This document shows positions 1 through 10,105 of a stretch of 64,000 bases of DNA, piece after piece. This DNA comes from Providencia alcalifaciens. Its GTDB lineage: Bacteria > Pseudomonadota > Gammaproteobacteria > Enterobacterales > Enterobacteriaceae. The notes below the pieces were generated by a model that ran no database searches, had not been told where the DNA came from, and saw only the letters and a program-made list of their open reading frames with translations. Position 1 is the first letter of the stretch; every line of letters starts with the position of its first letter. Location: contig NZ_CP084296.1 of the NCBI RefSeq assembly GCF_020271745.1, positions 3,658,001 through 3,722,000 on the forward strand. The letters are read 5' to 3'. The position numbers and the translations under genes were made by a program.

Positions 1-2210
1 TCATTGAAACTGTCAAACGTATTCGTGAGGAACTTCCTGAATTTAAGGATATGATCCCCGCCGCCATTGATTTACAGGTTGCTCAAGACAGAACACCGAC
101 AATCAAAGCTTCATTGGCAGAAGTCGAACGCGCCTTAATGATTGCGATTGCACTGGTGATCCTCGTCGTATTACTATTTTTGCGTTCAGGCCGAGCTACT
201 TTAATCCCTGCTATTGCAGTGCCAGTCTCATTAATTGGTACCTTTACAGCTATGTATTTATGCGGGTTTAGCCTCAATAACTTGTCATTGATGGCCTTAA
301 CCGTCGCCACCGGATTTGTGGTGGATGATGCCATTGTGGTGCTAGAGAACATTTCTCGGCACATTGAAAATGGTCGAAAACCGTTTATCGCGGCAGTGAA
401 AGGGGTGTCTGAGGTAGGTTTTACCGTTGTTTCTATGAGTATTTCTTTAGTGGCAGTGTTTATCCCTCTGTTACTAATGGATGGATTAGTTGGGCGATTA
501 TTCCGTGAATTTGCCATTACGCTCTCTACTGCTATCGGGATTTCACTGATTATCTCGCTAACGTTAACTCCGATGATGTGCGCGCATTTACTGAAAAAAC
601 GCGGCACTGCCAATACCAAACAACGAGGATTTGGACGCGTTCTTATTCGGCTACAAGAAAGTTACGGCGTCACGTTGAATTGGGTGTTATCTCATCGTCG
701 CAGTGTGCTGGCGGTGCTGATTGCGGCAATTGGCTTAAATGTTTATCTGTATATTTCGATCCCTAAAGCCTTTTTCCCTGAGCAAGATACGGGACGATTA
801 CTGGGATTCGTTCGAGCAGACCAAAGCATTTCATTCCAGTCAATGAAACAAAAAATGACCCGCTTTATGCAGCAAGTGAAGGCGGACCCTGCCGTGGATA
901 GTGTTACCGGATTTACGGGTGGCAGCCGCGTCAACAGCGGTTCTATGTTTATCTCCTTAAAGCCACTGGATGAGCGCAAAGAGAGTGCCAACAGCGTGAT
1001 TAACCGCCTGCGTATGAAACTGGCAAAAGAACCCGGTGCCAACTTATTTATGATGCCCGTACAAGATATTCGTGTGGGAGGACGCCAATCCGAAGCCAGC
1101 TACCAATTTACCCTGTTAGCAGACGAGCTGGATGCGTTACGTGCCTGGGAGCCAGCTATTCGTCGAGCGCTGGGAGATTTACCTCAGTTAACCGATGTAA
1201 ACTCCGATAAAGAAGATAAAGGCGCGGAAATGGCATTAACCTATGACCGCGATTTAATGGCACAACTGGGTATCGATGTGCGCGATGCTAACAATCTGCT
1301 CAACAACGCTTTTGGCCAGCGTCAAATTTCCACCATTTATGAAGCCATGAACCAATATAAAGTGGTGATGGAAGTGGCGCCGGAATATACCCAAGACGTC
1401 AGCTCGCTGGATAAAATGTTTGTGGTGAATAAGCAAGGAGAAGCCATTCCCCTCTCCTATTTTGCCCGCTGGCAACCTGCCAATGCACCGTTAAGTGTTA
1501 ACCACCAAGGGTTATCCGCTGCATCTACCATTTCCTTTAACGTAGCAGACGGTTATACCTTGGACGATGCCATTGTCGCTGTGGAAAAAACCATGACCGC
1601 GTTAGGGGTGCCATCGACGGTACGCGGCACTTTCGCTGGAACCGCTCAAGTTTTCCAAGAAACCTTAAAATCTCAGTTATTTTTAATCTTAGCGGCGATT
1701 GTTACGGTCTATTTGGTGCTGGGTATTTTGTATGAGAGCTATATTCACCCGCTCACCATTTTATCGACACTGCCCTCCGCGGGTGTCGGCGCATTATTAG
1801 CCTTAGAATTATTTGATACGCCATTTAGCTTAATTGCCCTAATCGGCATTATGTTGCTTATCGGCATTGTGATGAAAAACGCCATTATCATGGTGGATTT
1901 TGCCCTTCAAGCCCAACGTAATGCGAACTTATCGGCGAAAGAAGCTATTTTACGCGCGAGCCTGCTACGTTTTAGACCGATTTTAATGACCACCCTAGCC
2001 GCCATTTTTGGGGCGCTCCCCTTGATGCTCGGTACGGGTGATGGCGCAGAGTTACGCCAACCGCTGGGGATTGCGATTGTCGGAGGTTTGGTCATGAGCC
2101 AGTTGCTGACGCTATTTACCACACCGGTGGTGTATCTCAGTTTTGATAGCTTGAGACAGCGTTTTTCACGCAAAGCGCCTTCAATGCAGGAGAAATCCCA
2201 TGAAGCTTAA
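1..2210 (+). CDS. mdtC: RND multidrug efflux pump subunit MdtC (5' partial)
   Basis: The reading frame is open from the window edge, so the N-terminal third lies outside. This is the inner-membrane proton-driven pump subunit of the MdtABC-TolC complex, which exports bile salts, novobiocin and similar compounds. The visible part has the paired aspartates in [14 protein letters not shown] and the lysine in [14 protein letters not shown] that form the RND proton relay, plus the large periplasmic loop and the C-terminal membrane bundle. Sequence agrees closely with E. coli MdtC as I recall it, rather than MdtB. It overlaps baeS by 11 bases, so the E. coli mdtD gene is absent here, as usual in Proteus and Providencia. 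The C-terminus is complete. Confidence 0.93.
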   Translation, partial: IETVKRIREELPEFKDMIPAAIDLQVAQDRTPTIKASLAEVERALMIAIALVILVVLLFLRSGRATLIPAIAVPVSLIGTFTAMYLCGFSLNNLSLMALTVATGFVVDDAIVVLENISRHIENGRKPFIAAVKGVSEVGFTVVSMSISLVAVFIPLLLMDGLVGRLFREFAITLSTAIGISLIISLTLTPMMCAHLLKKRGTANTKQRGFGRVLIRLQESYGVTLNWVLSHRRSVLAVLIAAIGLNVYLYISIPKAFFPEQDTGRLLGFVRADQSISFQSMKQKMTRFMQQVKADPAVDSVTGFTGGSRVNSGSMFISLKPLDERKESANSVINRLRMKLAKEPGANLFMMPVQDIRVGGRQSEASYQFTLLADELDALRAWEPAIRRALGDLPQLTDVNSDKEDKGAEMALTYDRDLMAQLGIDVRDANNLLNNAFGQRQISTIYEAMNQYKVVMEVAPEYTQDVSSLDKMFVVNKQGEAIPLSYFARWQPANAPLSVNHQGLSAASTISFNVADGYTLDDAIVAVEKTMTALGVPSTVRGTFAGTAQVFQETLKSQLFLILAAIVTVYLVLGILYESYIHPLTILSTLPSAGVGALLALELFDTPFSLIALIGIMLLIGIVMKNAIIMVDFALQAQRNANLSAKEAILRASLLRFRPILMTTLAAIFGALPLMLGTGDGAELRQPLGIAIVGGLVMSQLLTLFTTPVVYLSFDSLRQRFSRKAPSMQEKSHEA

Positions 2211-3597
2211 ACTCACGAGCCTCAGCACTCGATTATTTATCGCTATCTTTGCCACCTGTTTGCTGCTGGTTGTTATCATGCATCAAGGCGCCAGAATGGG
2301 CTTCCAGCATGGTTTTATTGACTACATTAAAGAGAATGACCAACAACGTGCTGAATTACTCGCTTTGGCGCTTGCTGAACAATATGAGGAGCAAGATAAT
2401 TGGCGTTTCTTGGCGGTTGATGAGCGGATGTTTTTCCGTATTTTACGTAATGTCGATAACCAACACCAAGGGCAAGGTCATGGCGGTGGTCATAAACGAA
2501 TGCGCGGTATGTTTTGGGTTTATGACGCCAAAGACAACCTGATTTGGGGGCGTGACCTCCCCCCTCCACCGGATCAAGTGATCCGTGTGCCAGTCAAAAC
2601 AAACCAAGGAGCAACCGTCGGTTGGCTAGTCGCCAGTTATGAAAGTGGTATCAGCACGCAATTAGATCAGCGTTTCGATACCCAGCAAATGCACATTAGC
2701 TGGTTAATTGCAGGACTATCTCTGTTCGTAGCGTTGTTAGTGACTCTATTTTTAGCTCGCGGCTTTTTAAAACCCATCACCCGATTACTGGAAGGCACGC
2801 AACAACTTGCTAAAGGCAATTTCAGTGCACGGGTATCTGAAGTGGGTCAAGATGAGTTGGGACAACTGGCGAAAGACTTTAACCATCTCGCCTCGACTTT
2901 GGAAAAAAATGAGCAAATGCGCCGCGATTATATGGCGGATATTTCCCATGAATTACGCACCCCGCTCTCCGTTTTACGCGGAGAACTTGAGGCGGTACAA
3001 GACGGCGTGCGCCAAGCTACACCTGAAACCATCAATTCGCTACTTAATGAGACTCAAACACTGATAAAGCTAGTCAATGACCTGCATCAGCTTTCTTTAT
3101 CCGATAGGGGCTCCTTGGTTTATCGTATGGAATCTATCGATATTATCCCGATTATTGAGATGAATTTAGGGCAAGCCAAATGGCGATTGGAAGATAGACA
3201 ACTGACGTTAGAAACCCAATTTTCCGCCCATTCTCGTCTATTCGCTGACCCTGACCGTATCAACCAACTGTTTTATAATTTGATGGAAAACAGCCTGCGC
3301 TATACGGATCCTCACGGTAAAATTGCCGTCGACGTGAGCCAACATGAACAACAATTAGTGATCACGTGGGAAGATAGCGCGCCGGGATTAAATGTGGAAC
3401 AGTGCCAGCGTCTGTTTGAGCGATTTTACCGTGTAGAAGTTTCTCGTAACCGTGCGAGTGGTGGCTCAGGCTTAGGGCTGGCAATTTGCTATAATATTGT
3501 CGAAGCCCATAACGGGACTATCTCTGCGGCACCTTCTCCCCTCGGTGGCGTGAAGATAACCATTCAACTTCCCATTGCGACGCAGGAGGATCAATAG
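2200..3597 (+). CDS. baeS: Sensor histidine kinase BaeS
   Basis: Inner-membrane kinase for envelope stress that phosphorylates BaeR. Transmembrane segments lie near residues 8-27 and 166-188 around a periplasmic sensor domain, followed by a HAMP linker (about 187-238), the phospho-acceptor H250 in [11 protein letters not shown], the N-box asparagine N364 and the ATP-binding glycine motif GGSGLGLAI (421-429). Length of 465 aa is normal. The sensor domain has a Gly/His-rich loop (residues 88-101) that may bind metal; this is inference. The start overlaps the end of mdtC, indicating translational coupling, and the stop overlaps the baeR start by one base (TAGTG). Confidence 0.95.
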   Translation: MKLKLTSLSTRLFIAIFATCLLLVVIMHQGARMGFQHGFIDYIKENDQQRAELLALALAEQYEEQDNWRFLAVDERMFFRILRNVDNQHQGQGHGGGHKRMRGMFWVYDAKDNLIWGRDLPPPPDQVIRVPVKTNQGATVGWLVASYESGISTQLDQRFDTQQMHISWLIAGLSLFVALLVTLFLARGFLKPITRLLEGTQQLAKGNFSARVSEVGQDELGQLAKDFNHLASTLEKNEQMRRDYMADISHELRTPLSVLRGELEAVQDGVRQATPETINSLLNETQTLIKLVNDLHQLSLSDRGSLVYRMESIDIIPIIEMNLGQAKWRLEDRQLTLETQFSAHSRLFADPDRINQLFYNLMENSLRYTDPHGKIAVDVSQHEQQLVITWEDSAPGLNVEQCQRLFERFYRVEVSRNRASGGSGLGLAICYNIVEAHNGTISAAPSPLGGVKITIQLPIATQEDQ

Positions 3598-4310
3598 TGT
3601 CTTTGTCTGAATCCCATTTGCTGGGAACAACTAGCGCCCATGTTCTAATTGTCGAAGATGAACCCAAACTTGGACAATTACTGTTTGATTATCTGCAAGC
3701 GTCGGGCTATGTACCCGCCCTACTGATGCGTGGTGATGAAGTTATCCCCTATGTACAAAAGCACTTTCCTGACCTGATTTTATTAGATTTGATGTTACCG
3801 GGGCTCGATGGCATTTCAGTCTGTCGTGAACTACGTAAATTCAGCGATGTTCCTGTGATTATGGTGACGGCTAAAACGGAAGAAATTGACCGTTTATTAG
3901 GGTTAGAAATTGGTGCCGATGACTACGTTTGTAAGCCCTTTAGCCCACGAGAAGTGGTTGCCCGCGTGAAAACGATTTTGCGCCGTTGCCAAAAAGCCCC
4001 TTCTTCTACAGGAAGCCAAGAGACTCAACTGGTTATCGATGAAAATGCGTTCCAAGTACGTTATGGGGATAAATTACTGGAATTGACCCCCGCAGAATTT
4101 CGTCTGCTAAAATTTTTGTCCGATAACGCAGGCACGGTGTTCTCTCGGGATCAATTACTGGATATTTTGTATGACGACCATCGCGTTGTCACCGATAGAA
4201 CCATTGATAGCCACGTTAAGAATTTACGCCGTAAACTCGAATCGCTGGATGACGAAAAGACCTTTATCCGCTCGATTTATGGCTTGGGCTATCGCTGGGA
4301 CGATATCTAA
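3597..4310 (+). CDS. baeR: Response regulator BaeR
   Basis: OmpR/PhoB-type regulator that activates mdtABC and other envelope-stress genes. The receiver domain has the acidic pocket near residues 20-21, phospho-acceptor D64 in [10 protein letters not shown] and the conserved Lys in VCKPFSP. The C-terminal winged helix includes [11 protein letters not shown] and ends with the typical [11 protein letters not shown]. The start is GTG, chosen because a strong AGGAGG lies 7 bases upstream inside baeS and the start codon shares a base with the baeS stop. It is the last gene of the mdt-bae operon. Confidence 0.95.
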   Translation: MSLSESHLLGTTSAHVLIVEDEPKLGQLLFDYLQASGYVPALLMRGDEVIPYVQKHFPDLILLDLMLPGLDGISVCRELRKFSDVPVIMVTAKTEEIDRLLGLEIGADDYVCKPFSPREVVARVKTILRRCQKAPSSTGSQETQLVIDENAFQVRYGDKLLELTPAEFRLLKFLSDNAGTVFSRDQLLDILYDDHRVVTDRTIDSHVKNLRRKLESLDDEKTFIRSIYGLGYRWDDI

Positions 4311-4462
4311 TTCGCCCCAGCATTTCTGTAACAAAATTATAACCCTGTTTTTTGCATGGGAAATTTGGCATTCCCCGCATTTAGCGTTAAAATCCCCACC
4401 CTCGAATTTTTACACCAAGCCATCCGGCTTGGTGCTGACCTGACATCAGACTGAGAACTAAC

Positions 4463-5839
4463 ATGTTTACACCAGAATTATTATCCCCAGCAGGTTCCTT
4501 GAAGAACATGCGTTATGCGTTTGCTTACGGTGCCGATGCGGTTTACGCCGGCCAACCACGTTATAGCCTACGCGTGCGCAATAATGAATTTAACCATGAG
4601 AATCTCGCGAAAGGGATCAATGAAGCCCACGAACTGGGTAAAAAATTCTATGTGGTCGTCAATATCGCGCCACATAACGCCAAGTTGAAAACCTTTATTC
4701 GTGACCTGACCCCCGTGATTGAAATGGGTCCCGATGCATTGATTATGTCCGACCCTGGTCTGATTATGATGGTGCGTGAAGCCTTCCCGGAGATGGATAT
4801 TCACTTATCGGTTCAGGCTAACGCCGTCAACTGGGCTTCCGTGAAATTCTGGAAACAAATGGGATTAACCCGCGTGATTTTATCCCGCGAATTATCGCTG
4901 GAAGAAATAGCTGAAATTCGCCAACAAGTACCCGAAATTGAGCTGGAAGTCTTTGTACACGGTGCGCTGTGTATGGCGTATTCCGGTCGCTGCCTGCTTT
5001 CTGGTTATATTAATAAACGTGACCCGAACCAAGGCACCTGTACTAACGCGTGTCGCTGGGAGTACAAAGTTCAGGAAGGCAAAGAAGACGATGTGGGTAA
5101 CATCGTGCATGTCCATGAGCCAATCCCCGTTAAAAACGTGGCGCCAACACTCGGTGAAGGAGCTCCAACTGATAAAGTTTACATGATTGAAGAAGCGATG
5201 CGTCCGGGGGAATACATGACCGCCTTTGAAGACGAACACGGCACTTACATCATGAACTCAAAAGATTTACGCGCCATCGAACACGTTGAAACACTGACAA
5301 AAATGGGTGTTCATTCATTGAAAATCGAAGGTCGTACTAAATCATTCTATTATTGTGCTCGTACTGCCCAAGTTTATCGCCGTGCCATTGATGATGCGGT
5401 GGCAGGTAAACCATTTGATCCAACCTTACTTTCTACCCTTGAAGGGTTAGCACACCGTGGTTATACCGAAGGTTTCTTACGTCGTCATACCCATGATGCC
5501 TACCAAACCTATGAATATGGCTATTCCGTTTCAGATACCCAGCAATTTGTCGGTGAATTTACTGGCAACCGTGTAAATGGCTTAGCGGAAGTCGATGTGA
5601 AAAATAAATTTAGCGTCGGCGACAGCCTAGAGTTAATGACACCATCAGGCAATATCGTCTTCACTCTGGATGCATTAACTAACCGCAAAGGCGAATCTGT
5701 TGATGTGGCTCCTGGTAATGGGCATGTGGTTTATCTGCCAATCCCTGAAGATGTGGACGTGAATTTTGGTCTGCTGATCCGCAACCTTGCGGGAACCACT
5801 ACTCGAGATCCTCATCAAACCCAAGCAGAAAAAGCGTAA
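4463..5839 (+). CDS. trhP: tRNA uridine 5-hydroxylation protein TrhP (YegQ)
   Basis: Peptidase U32-family protein that makes 5-hydroxyuridine at position 34 of tRNAs, a precursor of cmo5U, using prephenate-derived chemistry and an iron-sulfur centre. The U32 signature lies at residues 162-181 (EVFVHGALC then SGRCLLS) with cysteines 170, 177, 193 and 197 as likely cluster ligands. Length of 458 aa is typical. It follows baeR as in E. coli, but after a 150-bp gap with its own likely promoter. An intrinsic terminator lies about 50 bases past the stop. Confidence 0.94.
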   Translation: MFTPELLSPAGSLKNMRYAFAYGADAVYAGQPRYSLRVRNNEFNHENLAKGINEAHELGKKFYVVVNIAPHNAKLKTFIRDLTPVIEMGPDALIMSDPGLIMMVREAFPEMDIHLSVQANAVNWASVKFWKQMGLTRVILSRELSLEEIAEIRQQVPEIELEVFVHGALCMAYSGRCLLSGYINKRDPNQGTCTNACRWEYKVQEGKEDDVGNIVHVHEPIPVKNVAPTLGEGAPTDKVYMIEEAMRPGEYMTAFEDEHGTYIMNSKDLRAIEHVETLTKMGVHSLKIEGRTKSFYYCARTAQVYRRAIDDAVAGKPFDPTLLSTLEGLAHRGYTEGFLRRHTHDAYQTYEYGYSVSDTQQFVGEFTGNRVNGLAEVDVKNKFSVGDSLELMTPSGNIVFTLDALTNRKGESVDVAPGNGHVVYLPIPEDVDVNFGLLIRNLAGTTTRDPHQTQAEKA

Positions 5840-5890
5840 ACAAACTAAGCATTCCTTCGCTGATTGCTAAATACGTTTTGCTGAATAGAA

Positions 5891-5919
5891 GCCCATGGTC
5901 GATGACTATGGGTTTTTTC
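5891..5919 (+). terminator. Intrinsic terminator after trhP
   Basis: A 9-bp stem (CCCATGGTC paired with GACTATGGG, one G-U pair) with a 3-base loop is followed by six T residues. It ends trhP transcription before the cyaR promoter. Confidence 0.85.
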
Positions 5920-5963
5920 TTATGAGTTCGTGTAAAAAATGGTCATTTTATGCTTTATTTTAG

Positions 5964-5982
5964 TTGAGAATCATTCTCGTTA
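5964..5982 (+). promoter_or_regulatory. Fur-box-like palindrome
   Basis: The stretch TTGAGAATCATTCTCGTTA contains the palindrome GAGAATCATTCTC, close to the 19-bp Fur consensus. It lies about 90 bp upstream of the predicted cyaR start, with no coding gene nearby that would explain it. Regulation of cyaR by iron is an inference and not known from E. coli. Confidence 0.4.
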
Positions 5983-6021
5983 TTGACACTTTCGTTAAAA
6001 AGTGCACTCAATATCCAAATT

Positions 6022-6064
6022 TATGCAACAGATCACATCAATTGGTTATTCTATATCGTATAGT
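6022..6064 (+). promoter_or_regulatory. Class II CRP site and -10 element of cyaR
   Basis: A CRP half-site pair TATGC-N6-TCACA (6022-6037) is centred at 6029.5. A -10 hexamer TATAGT lies at 6059-6064, giving a start near 6071, so the CRP site sits at about -41.5, the class II position. E. coli CyaR is known to be CRP-cAMP dependent, and the spacing here fits that. Confidence 0.7.
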
Positions 6065-6068
6065 CACT

Positions 6069-6160
6069 GTCGAAAACGAAGAACTAGAAAGTCATCAATT
6101 AAGACTAGGAACCACCTCCTTGGCTGGCTCAATCTCCCTTGAGCTAGCCATTTCTTTTTT
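6069..6160 (+). ncRNA. cyaR: Small regulatory RNA CyaR (RyeE)
   Basis: Hfq-dependent sRNA that represses ompX, luxS, nadE and other mRNAs under catabolite control in E. coli. The conserved seed GGAACCACCTCCTTGGC (from 6108) matches the anti-Shine-Dalgarno region of E. coli CyaR. It is followed by the terminator stem GGCTGGCTCAA / TTGAGCTAGCC and a T-rich tail (6122-6160). Position directly downstream of trhP (yegQ) is the same as in E. coli. The 5' third diverges from E. coli, so the exact start is inferred from the -10 box. Confidence 0.92.
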
Positions 6161-6177
6161 CTAGCCCCTCAAAATGC

Positions 6178-6975
6178 TTACCACCATCGATGAAAATGGT
6201 GTACAGGCCCAAAGCCACTTCCGACTTCTAAACTATCCGCTTGTTCCAGCGCCCCTTGCAAATAGGCTTTTGCTTCCACAACCGTTTGTTGCCAATCCAC
6301 AAAACGCGGTCTTAGTGCAGCTAGCGCTGCTGACAATGTGCATCCTGTACCATGGGTATTTTTGGTATCGATACGTACTGATGTAAAGCGCCACTCACCT
6401 TCTGGGGTGATCAGCCAATCCGGGCTTTGAGAATCGATTAAGTGCCCGCCTTTCATCAAGACACTTTGGCAACCCAATTGCAGTAAGCGTTGTCCTTGCT
6501 CACGCATTTTTTCTTCGGTTTGCGCCATCGGCTCATCAAGTAATACGGCTGCTTCCGGTAAATTTGGTGTGATCAGCGAAACCATGGGTAAAAGTTCACG
6601 TCTTAGGGTCTCCACGGCATCAGGCAATAACAGCGGGTCTCCGCTTTTTGCTACCATCACCGTATCGAGCACCACATAAGGCACGGGTGTTTTTTTCAAC
6701 GCGTTGGCGACCACTTGAACATTGTCACGATTGGATAACATGCCGATTTTCGCGGCATCGATACGCACATCACTTAAAACAGAGTTCAATTGGGCCGCAA
6801 CAAAGTCAGGAGGGATATTATGGATGGCTTGAACACCTTGCGTATTTTGTGCCACCAGCGCAGTCATCACACTGGCGCCATACGCACCGAGTGCGGAAAA
6901 TGTTTTCAGATCTGCTTGAATACCGGCTCCGCCTGATGGATCCGTTCCCGCAATCGTTAATGCATTCACTCTCAT
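6178..6975 (-). CDS. thiD: Hydroxymethylpyrimidine/phosphomethylpyrimidine kinase
   Basis: Cytosolic ribokinase-fold enzyme that phosphorylates HMP and then HMP-P to HMP-PP for thiamine synthesis and salvage. It begins RVNALTIAGTDPSGGAGIQ, the substrate-binding motif, and carries the anion-hole motif NTHGTGCTLSAA near the C-terminus; it ends GPVHHFHRWW as in E. coli. The start at 6975 gives 265 aa, the normal length, with GGAGAGGG just upstream. The frame stays open for 27 more codons, but that extension is mostly a tandem DNA repeat and is probably not translated. I see no TPP riboswitch upstream. Confidence 0.94.
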   Translation of the reverse strand: MRVNALTIAGTDPSGGAGIQADLKTFSALGAYGASVMTALVAQNTQGVQAIHNIPPDFVAAQLNSVLSDVRIDAAKIGMLSNRDNVQVVANALKKTPVPYVVLDTVMVAKSGDPLLLPDAVETLRRELLPMVSLITPNLPEAAVLLDEPMAQTEEKMREQGQRLLQLGCQSVLMKGGHLIDSQSPDWLITPEGEWRFTSVRIDTKNTHGTGCTLSAALAALRPRFVDWQQTVVEAKAYLQGALEQADSLEVGSGFGPVHHFHRWW

Positions 6976-6990
6976 TAATGCCCTCTCCAT

Positions 6991-7043
6991 TGTCTTCAGA
7001 AAATAATTGTCTTCAGAAAAATAATTGCCTTCAGAAAGATAAT
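6991..7043. repeat. Three tandem 17-18 bp repeats upstream of thiD
   Basis: Units TGTCTTCAGAAAATAAT, TGTCTTCAGAAAAATAAT and TGCCTTCAGAAAGATAAT lie head to tail in the thiD 5' region. Units 2 and 3 are 18 bp; unit 1 is 17 bp. Copy number could vary by slippage and alter the thiD leader. Confidence 0.85.
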
Positions 7044-7350
7044 TGACCTTAGTCATATTGCGTTTATTACGTTTTTAACTTAATAAAAATCATTAAGTTA
7101 ATTAAATAACGACCTTAGATGGATTGTCTCATACACATCATTAATTACTAGCAGATTATCCATTGACATCAATAATTAAATGCGAATAATTTTCACATAA
7201 AGAAACTCTATATTTTATATAATAATCATATGGTTATGAAATACAAATTCATTCTACTATCGATAATTGATATAAATATCGAATTGCCCCCTTACAACAA
7301 ATTACGAGCCCAATAAGTCATTATCCTAATTTAACCATTTATTGCTGTCC

Positions 7351-7389
7351 TATTTAGCTTATCTTTATTAAAATAATTTCCACTACAAT
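7351..7389 (+). promoter_or_regulatory. Possible PhoP box and -10 of pagP
   Basis: TATTTA-N5-TCTTTA (7351-7367) matches the PhoP direct repeat (T/G)GTTTA-N5-(T/G)GTTTA at 5 of 6 positions in each half. A good -10 (TACAAT, 7384-7389) follows, though 16 bp from the box rather than the usual 11-12. pagP is PhoPQ-activated in Salmonella and E. coli. The 7057-7470 gap is otherwise AT-rich with no gene. Confidence 0.35.
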
Positions 7390-7470
7390 TATTACAATTG
7401 CGATAATGATGTCATCATTGTCAATGTCTATCATGACTCATCTATCAGATAACACTAGATTGGATCCACA

Positions 7471-8046
7471 ATGAGAGTTAATAAAAACATACAGTTGGTT
7501 GTAGGCGCAGCGGCAATTCTGAGCGCGTCAATCTGCATGTCATCACCTGCATTGGCTGAAGAGCAATCAGTCGGTTTATGGGATAAGTTCACCAATAACG
7601 TCAGTACCACTTGGGATTCTGACAAATATGAGTTGTATATACCGTTTTTCACTTGGCATAACCGTTTTATGTACGATAAAGAAAAAACGGATACCTACAA
7701 TGAAGAGCCATGGGGTTTTGGTATCGGTAAATATCGTTATGATGAAGATAATGACTGGCATGCACTCTACGCGATGGCATTTATGGATTCTCATAATAAA
7801 GTCGAGCCAATCGTTGGTTATGGTTTCCAAAAAATGTGGATCCCGGGTGATATTGATGGATTCCGCATGGGAGCGGGTTTCACGTTAGGTATCACCGCGC
7901 GTGAAGAATATAGCTATATTCCACTCCCTGCGCCTCTACCTTTAGTTTCTATTGAATATGATAAGCTTTCTGTTCAAGCGACCTATATTCCAGGAACATA
8001 CAATAATGGTAATGTGCTGTTTGCTTGGTTACGTTGGCAGTGGTAA
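7471..8046 (+). CDS. pagP: Lipid A palmitoyltransferase PagP
   Basis: Outer-membrane beta-barrel enzyme that moves palmitate from phospholipid to lipid A, giving resistance to cationic antimicrobial peptides. A Sec signal peptide ends near residue 29 (SPALA-EE). Catalytic residues of the family are present: H63 in FFTWHNR and D106-S107 in AFMDSHNK. The protein ends in an aromatic residue (LRWQW), as expected of a barrel C-terminus. Length of 191 aa is typical. It is divergent from thiD, and a possible PhoP box lies upstream. Confidence 0.95.
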   Translation: MRVNKNIQLVVGAAAILSASICMSSPALAEEQSVGLWDKFTNNVSTTWDSDKYELYIPFFTWHNRFMYDKEKTDTYNEEPWGFGIGKYRYDEDNDWHALYAMAFMDSHNKVEPIVGYGFQKMWIPGDIDGFRMGAGFTLGITAREEYSYIPLPAPLPLVSIEYDKLSVQATYIPGTYNNGNVLFAWLRWQW

Positions 8047-8100
8047 GCGCTTGAGCTTACACTCATATCGCTAAAGACTGATTTAACAAAAAGTAAGCAC

Positions 8101-8138
8101 AAAAAAACCGGTAGATTAAAATCTTACCGGTTTTTTTA
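8101..8138. terminator. Bidirectional terminator between pagP and the aromatic permease gene
   Basis: An ACCGGTA-centred stem pairs with TACCGGT, with A-tract and T-tract on either side, so it can stop transcripts from both convergent genes. Confidence 0.85.
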
Positions 8139-8165
8139 GTGTCTTTTATTTACCAAGACTATTAT

Positions 8166-9530
8166 TTATGACGCCTTGCTTTCTACACCTTGTTTTTTGG
8201 CACCCGAGAATTGATAACCAACCCACAGAACCGCGATCCAAACAGGCATAATCAGTACAGAAACGCGTAACCCATCCATTGTCAGAATAATAATCAAGAT
8301 CAGCGACAAGAAGGCTAAACACAGATAGTTACCAAACGGATACCAAATACTCTTAAACTTCGTTTCAATACCTTGTTTATTCATTGCGGCTCTAAACTTC
8401 AAGTTAGAAACACAAATCATAATCCAGTTTAAAACTAACGTGGTAACCACTAAGGACATCAGTAATTCAAACGCCTTGCCTTCCATCATAAAGTTAATCA
8501 AGATCCCGCCAGAGGTCGCGATACCTGAAACAATCAGCGCCATCACAGGCACGCCGCCTTTATTAATTTTTGCCATAAAGCGCGGTGCGTTACCTTGTTG
8601 TGCTAAGCCATACAGCATGCGGCTAGTACAGTAAGCCCCACTATTATAAACCGACAGAGCAGCAATCAAAATCACCACGTTCAATGCGTTAGCAACGAGC
8701 AAATCACCCAGCTCATGGAAAATCAGTACGAATGGGCTAGTTTTACCATCCAGTTGTACCCACGGATACAGCGCCAGTAATACCGCCAGTGAACCGATAT
8801 AAAAAATTAAGATACGGTAAACCACTTGGTTGATGGCTTTTGGAATGCTTTTATCTGGGTCTTCCGCTTCTGCCGCAGTGATCCCTACCAACTCCAATCC
8901 ACCAAACGAGAACATAATAATTGCCAGTGCGACCAATAATCCATTATAGCCTTTGGCAAAAAAGCCGCCGTATTCCCATAAGTTACTCACTTTGGCTTGA
9001 GGCCCGCCATGACCACTAAACAGCAAGTAACAGCCAAATAAAATCATCGCGATAACCGCAACAACTTTGATCAGCGCAAACCAGAATTCTGTTTCTCCAT
9101 AGGAGCGAACGTTAATCAGGTTAATCGCATTAACCACAATAAAAAACACCAGCGCCGAAACCCAAATAGGTAACTCAGGCCACCAGTGTTGCATATATTT
9201 ACCCGCAGCGGTCAGTTCAGTCATCCCGACAAGGATAAACATAACCCAATAATTCCAACCCGAGAGGAACCCGGCGAAACCGCCCCAATATTTGAATGCG
9301 AAGTGGCTAAATGATCCGGCAACAGGCTCTTGAACAATCATTTCGCCTAACTGACGCATGATCAGAAAAGCGATAAATCCACACAATGCATACCCAAGCA
9401 GTACCGACGGTCCTGCCATTTGGATAGTGGTTGCTATCCCTAAAAATAGCCCTGTACCGACAGCGCCCCCCAAGGCAATTAACTGAATATGCCTGTTTTT
9501 CAATCCGCGCTTTAACGTCTGTTGCGCCAT
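8166..9530 (-). CDS. Aromatic amino acid permease, AroP/PheP type
   Basis: Inner-membrane APC-superfamily symporter of about 12 membrane segments, importing Phe, Tyr and Trp. It shares GLKNRHIQLIALGGAVGTG, GEMIVQEPVAGSFSHFA and IIMFSFGGLELVGITAAEA with both E. coli AroP and PheP; the middle and C-terminal parts look nearer to AroP. Length of 454 aa is normal. The gene is monocistronic and faces pagP across a shared terminator. Substrate preference within the aromatic group cannot be read from sequence alone. Confidence 0.88.
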   Translation of the reverse strand: MAQQTLKRGLKNRHIQLIALGGAVGTGLFLGIATTIQMAGPSVLLGYALCGFIAFLIMRQLGEMIVQEPVAGSFSHFAFKYWGGFAGFLSGWNYWVMFILVGMTELTAAGKYMQHWWPELPIWVSALVFFIVVNAINLINVRSYGETEFWFALIKVVAVIAMILFGCYLLFSGHGGPQAKVSNLWEYGGFFAKGYNGLLVALAIIMFSFGGLELVGITAAEAEDPDKSIPKAINQVVYRILIFYIGSLAVLLALYPWVQLDGKTSPFVLIFHELGDLLVANALNVVILIAALSVYNSGAYCTSRMLYGLAQQGNAPRFMAKINKGGVPVMALIVSGIATSGGILINFMMEGKAFELLMSLVVTTLVLNWIMICVSNLKFRAAMNKQGIETKFKSIWYPFGNYLCLAFLSLILIIILTMDGLRVSVLIMPVWIAVLWVGYQFSGAKKQGVESKAS

Positions 9531-10105
9531 ATCTTTACCCTTCGTCCTCTAGCTTTTGTTATCGTCCACAGTTGTGATAATCACGCAAGTTTATTTGAAT
9601 TTTTGCATGAACTCCACTCGCAATTACACCACTGTAAAGCTGACTTTCTGCCTGTCTTCTAATGTTTCCAAATAATGATAAACTAATATCCAGTAAGACG
9701 TTACAAAATGCAAACTCAAAATGGTAACAAACCCGTCACGCGGCAAACTCCGAGTTGAAAGTCATCCCCGCCCTGATCGCAAAGATTATTCATCGCTAAG
9801 AGGTACAAAAAAGCAAAAATAATTGCAATGCTGATGATTAATAGCATATTTCGCATAGGTAATAAGGTTCTTAATAGTCACTTCACTTGCCAATATTAAT
9901 CGATATTATCGTCTTGAGTTTGCACAAAATGGGTAATTCATCGTTTTCAAGAAAACAATTGTTTATTTTTGCAGCTTTTGAAAAATAACTGGCTATTGTT
10001 GTGTGATTTTTATACATAAATCTGTAATACCGCACAACCAACCTTTGTCATGGTGAAATGAAGTTGTGTATACTTCGGTTACCGTAAAACAAGAATGAAT
10101 TTGAG
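9531..10105. promoter_or_regulatory. Divergent promoter region with a possible TyrR box
   Basis: This 575-bp gap serves the permease (minus) and the AraC gene (plus). TGTAAA-N6-TTTCTG at 9633-9650 resembles the TyrR box TGTAAA-N6-TTTACA, matching the first half fully and three bases of the second; aroP is a TyrR target in E. coli. No coding sequence or structured RNA was seen in the rest. Confidence 0.3.

Noticed and set aside
5964-6164. 66-aa frame on the plus strand over cyaR
   Set aside because: It runs through the sRNA and its terminator and has no ribosome site.
6976-7056. N-terminal extension of thiD by 27 codons
   Set aside because: It is mostly a tandem DNA repeat, has no ribosome site, and the start at 6975 gives the normal ThiD length.
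6976-7470. TPP riboswitch before thiD
   Set aside because: No THI-box (CTGAGA and partner stems) is visible.
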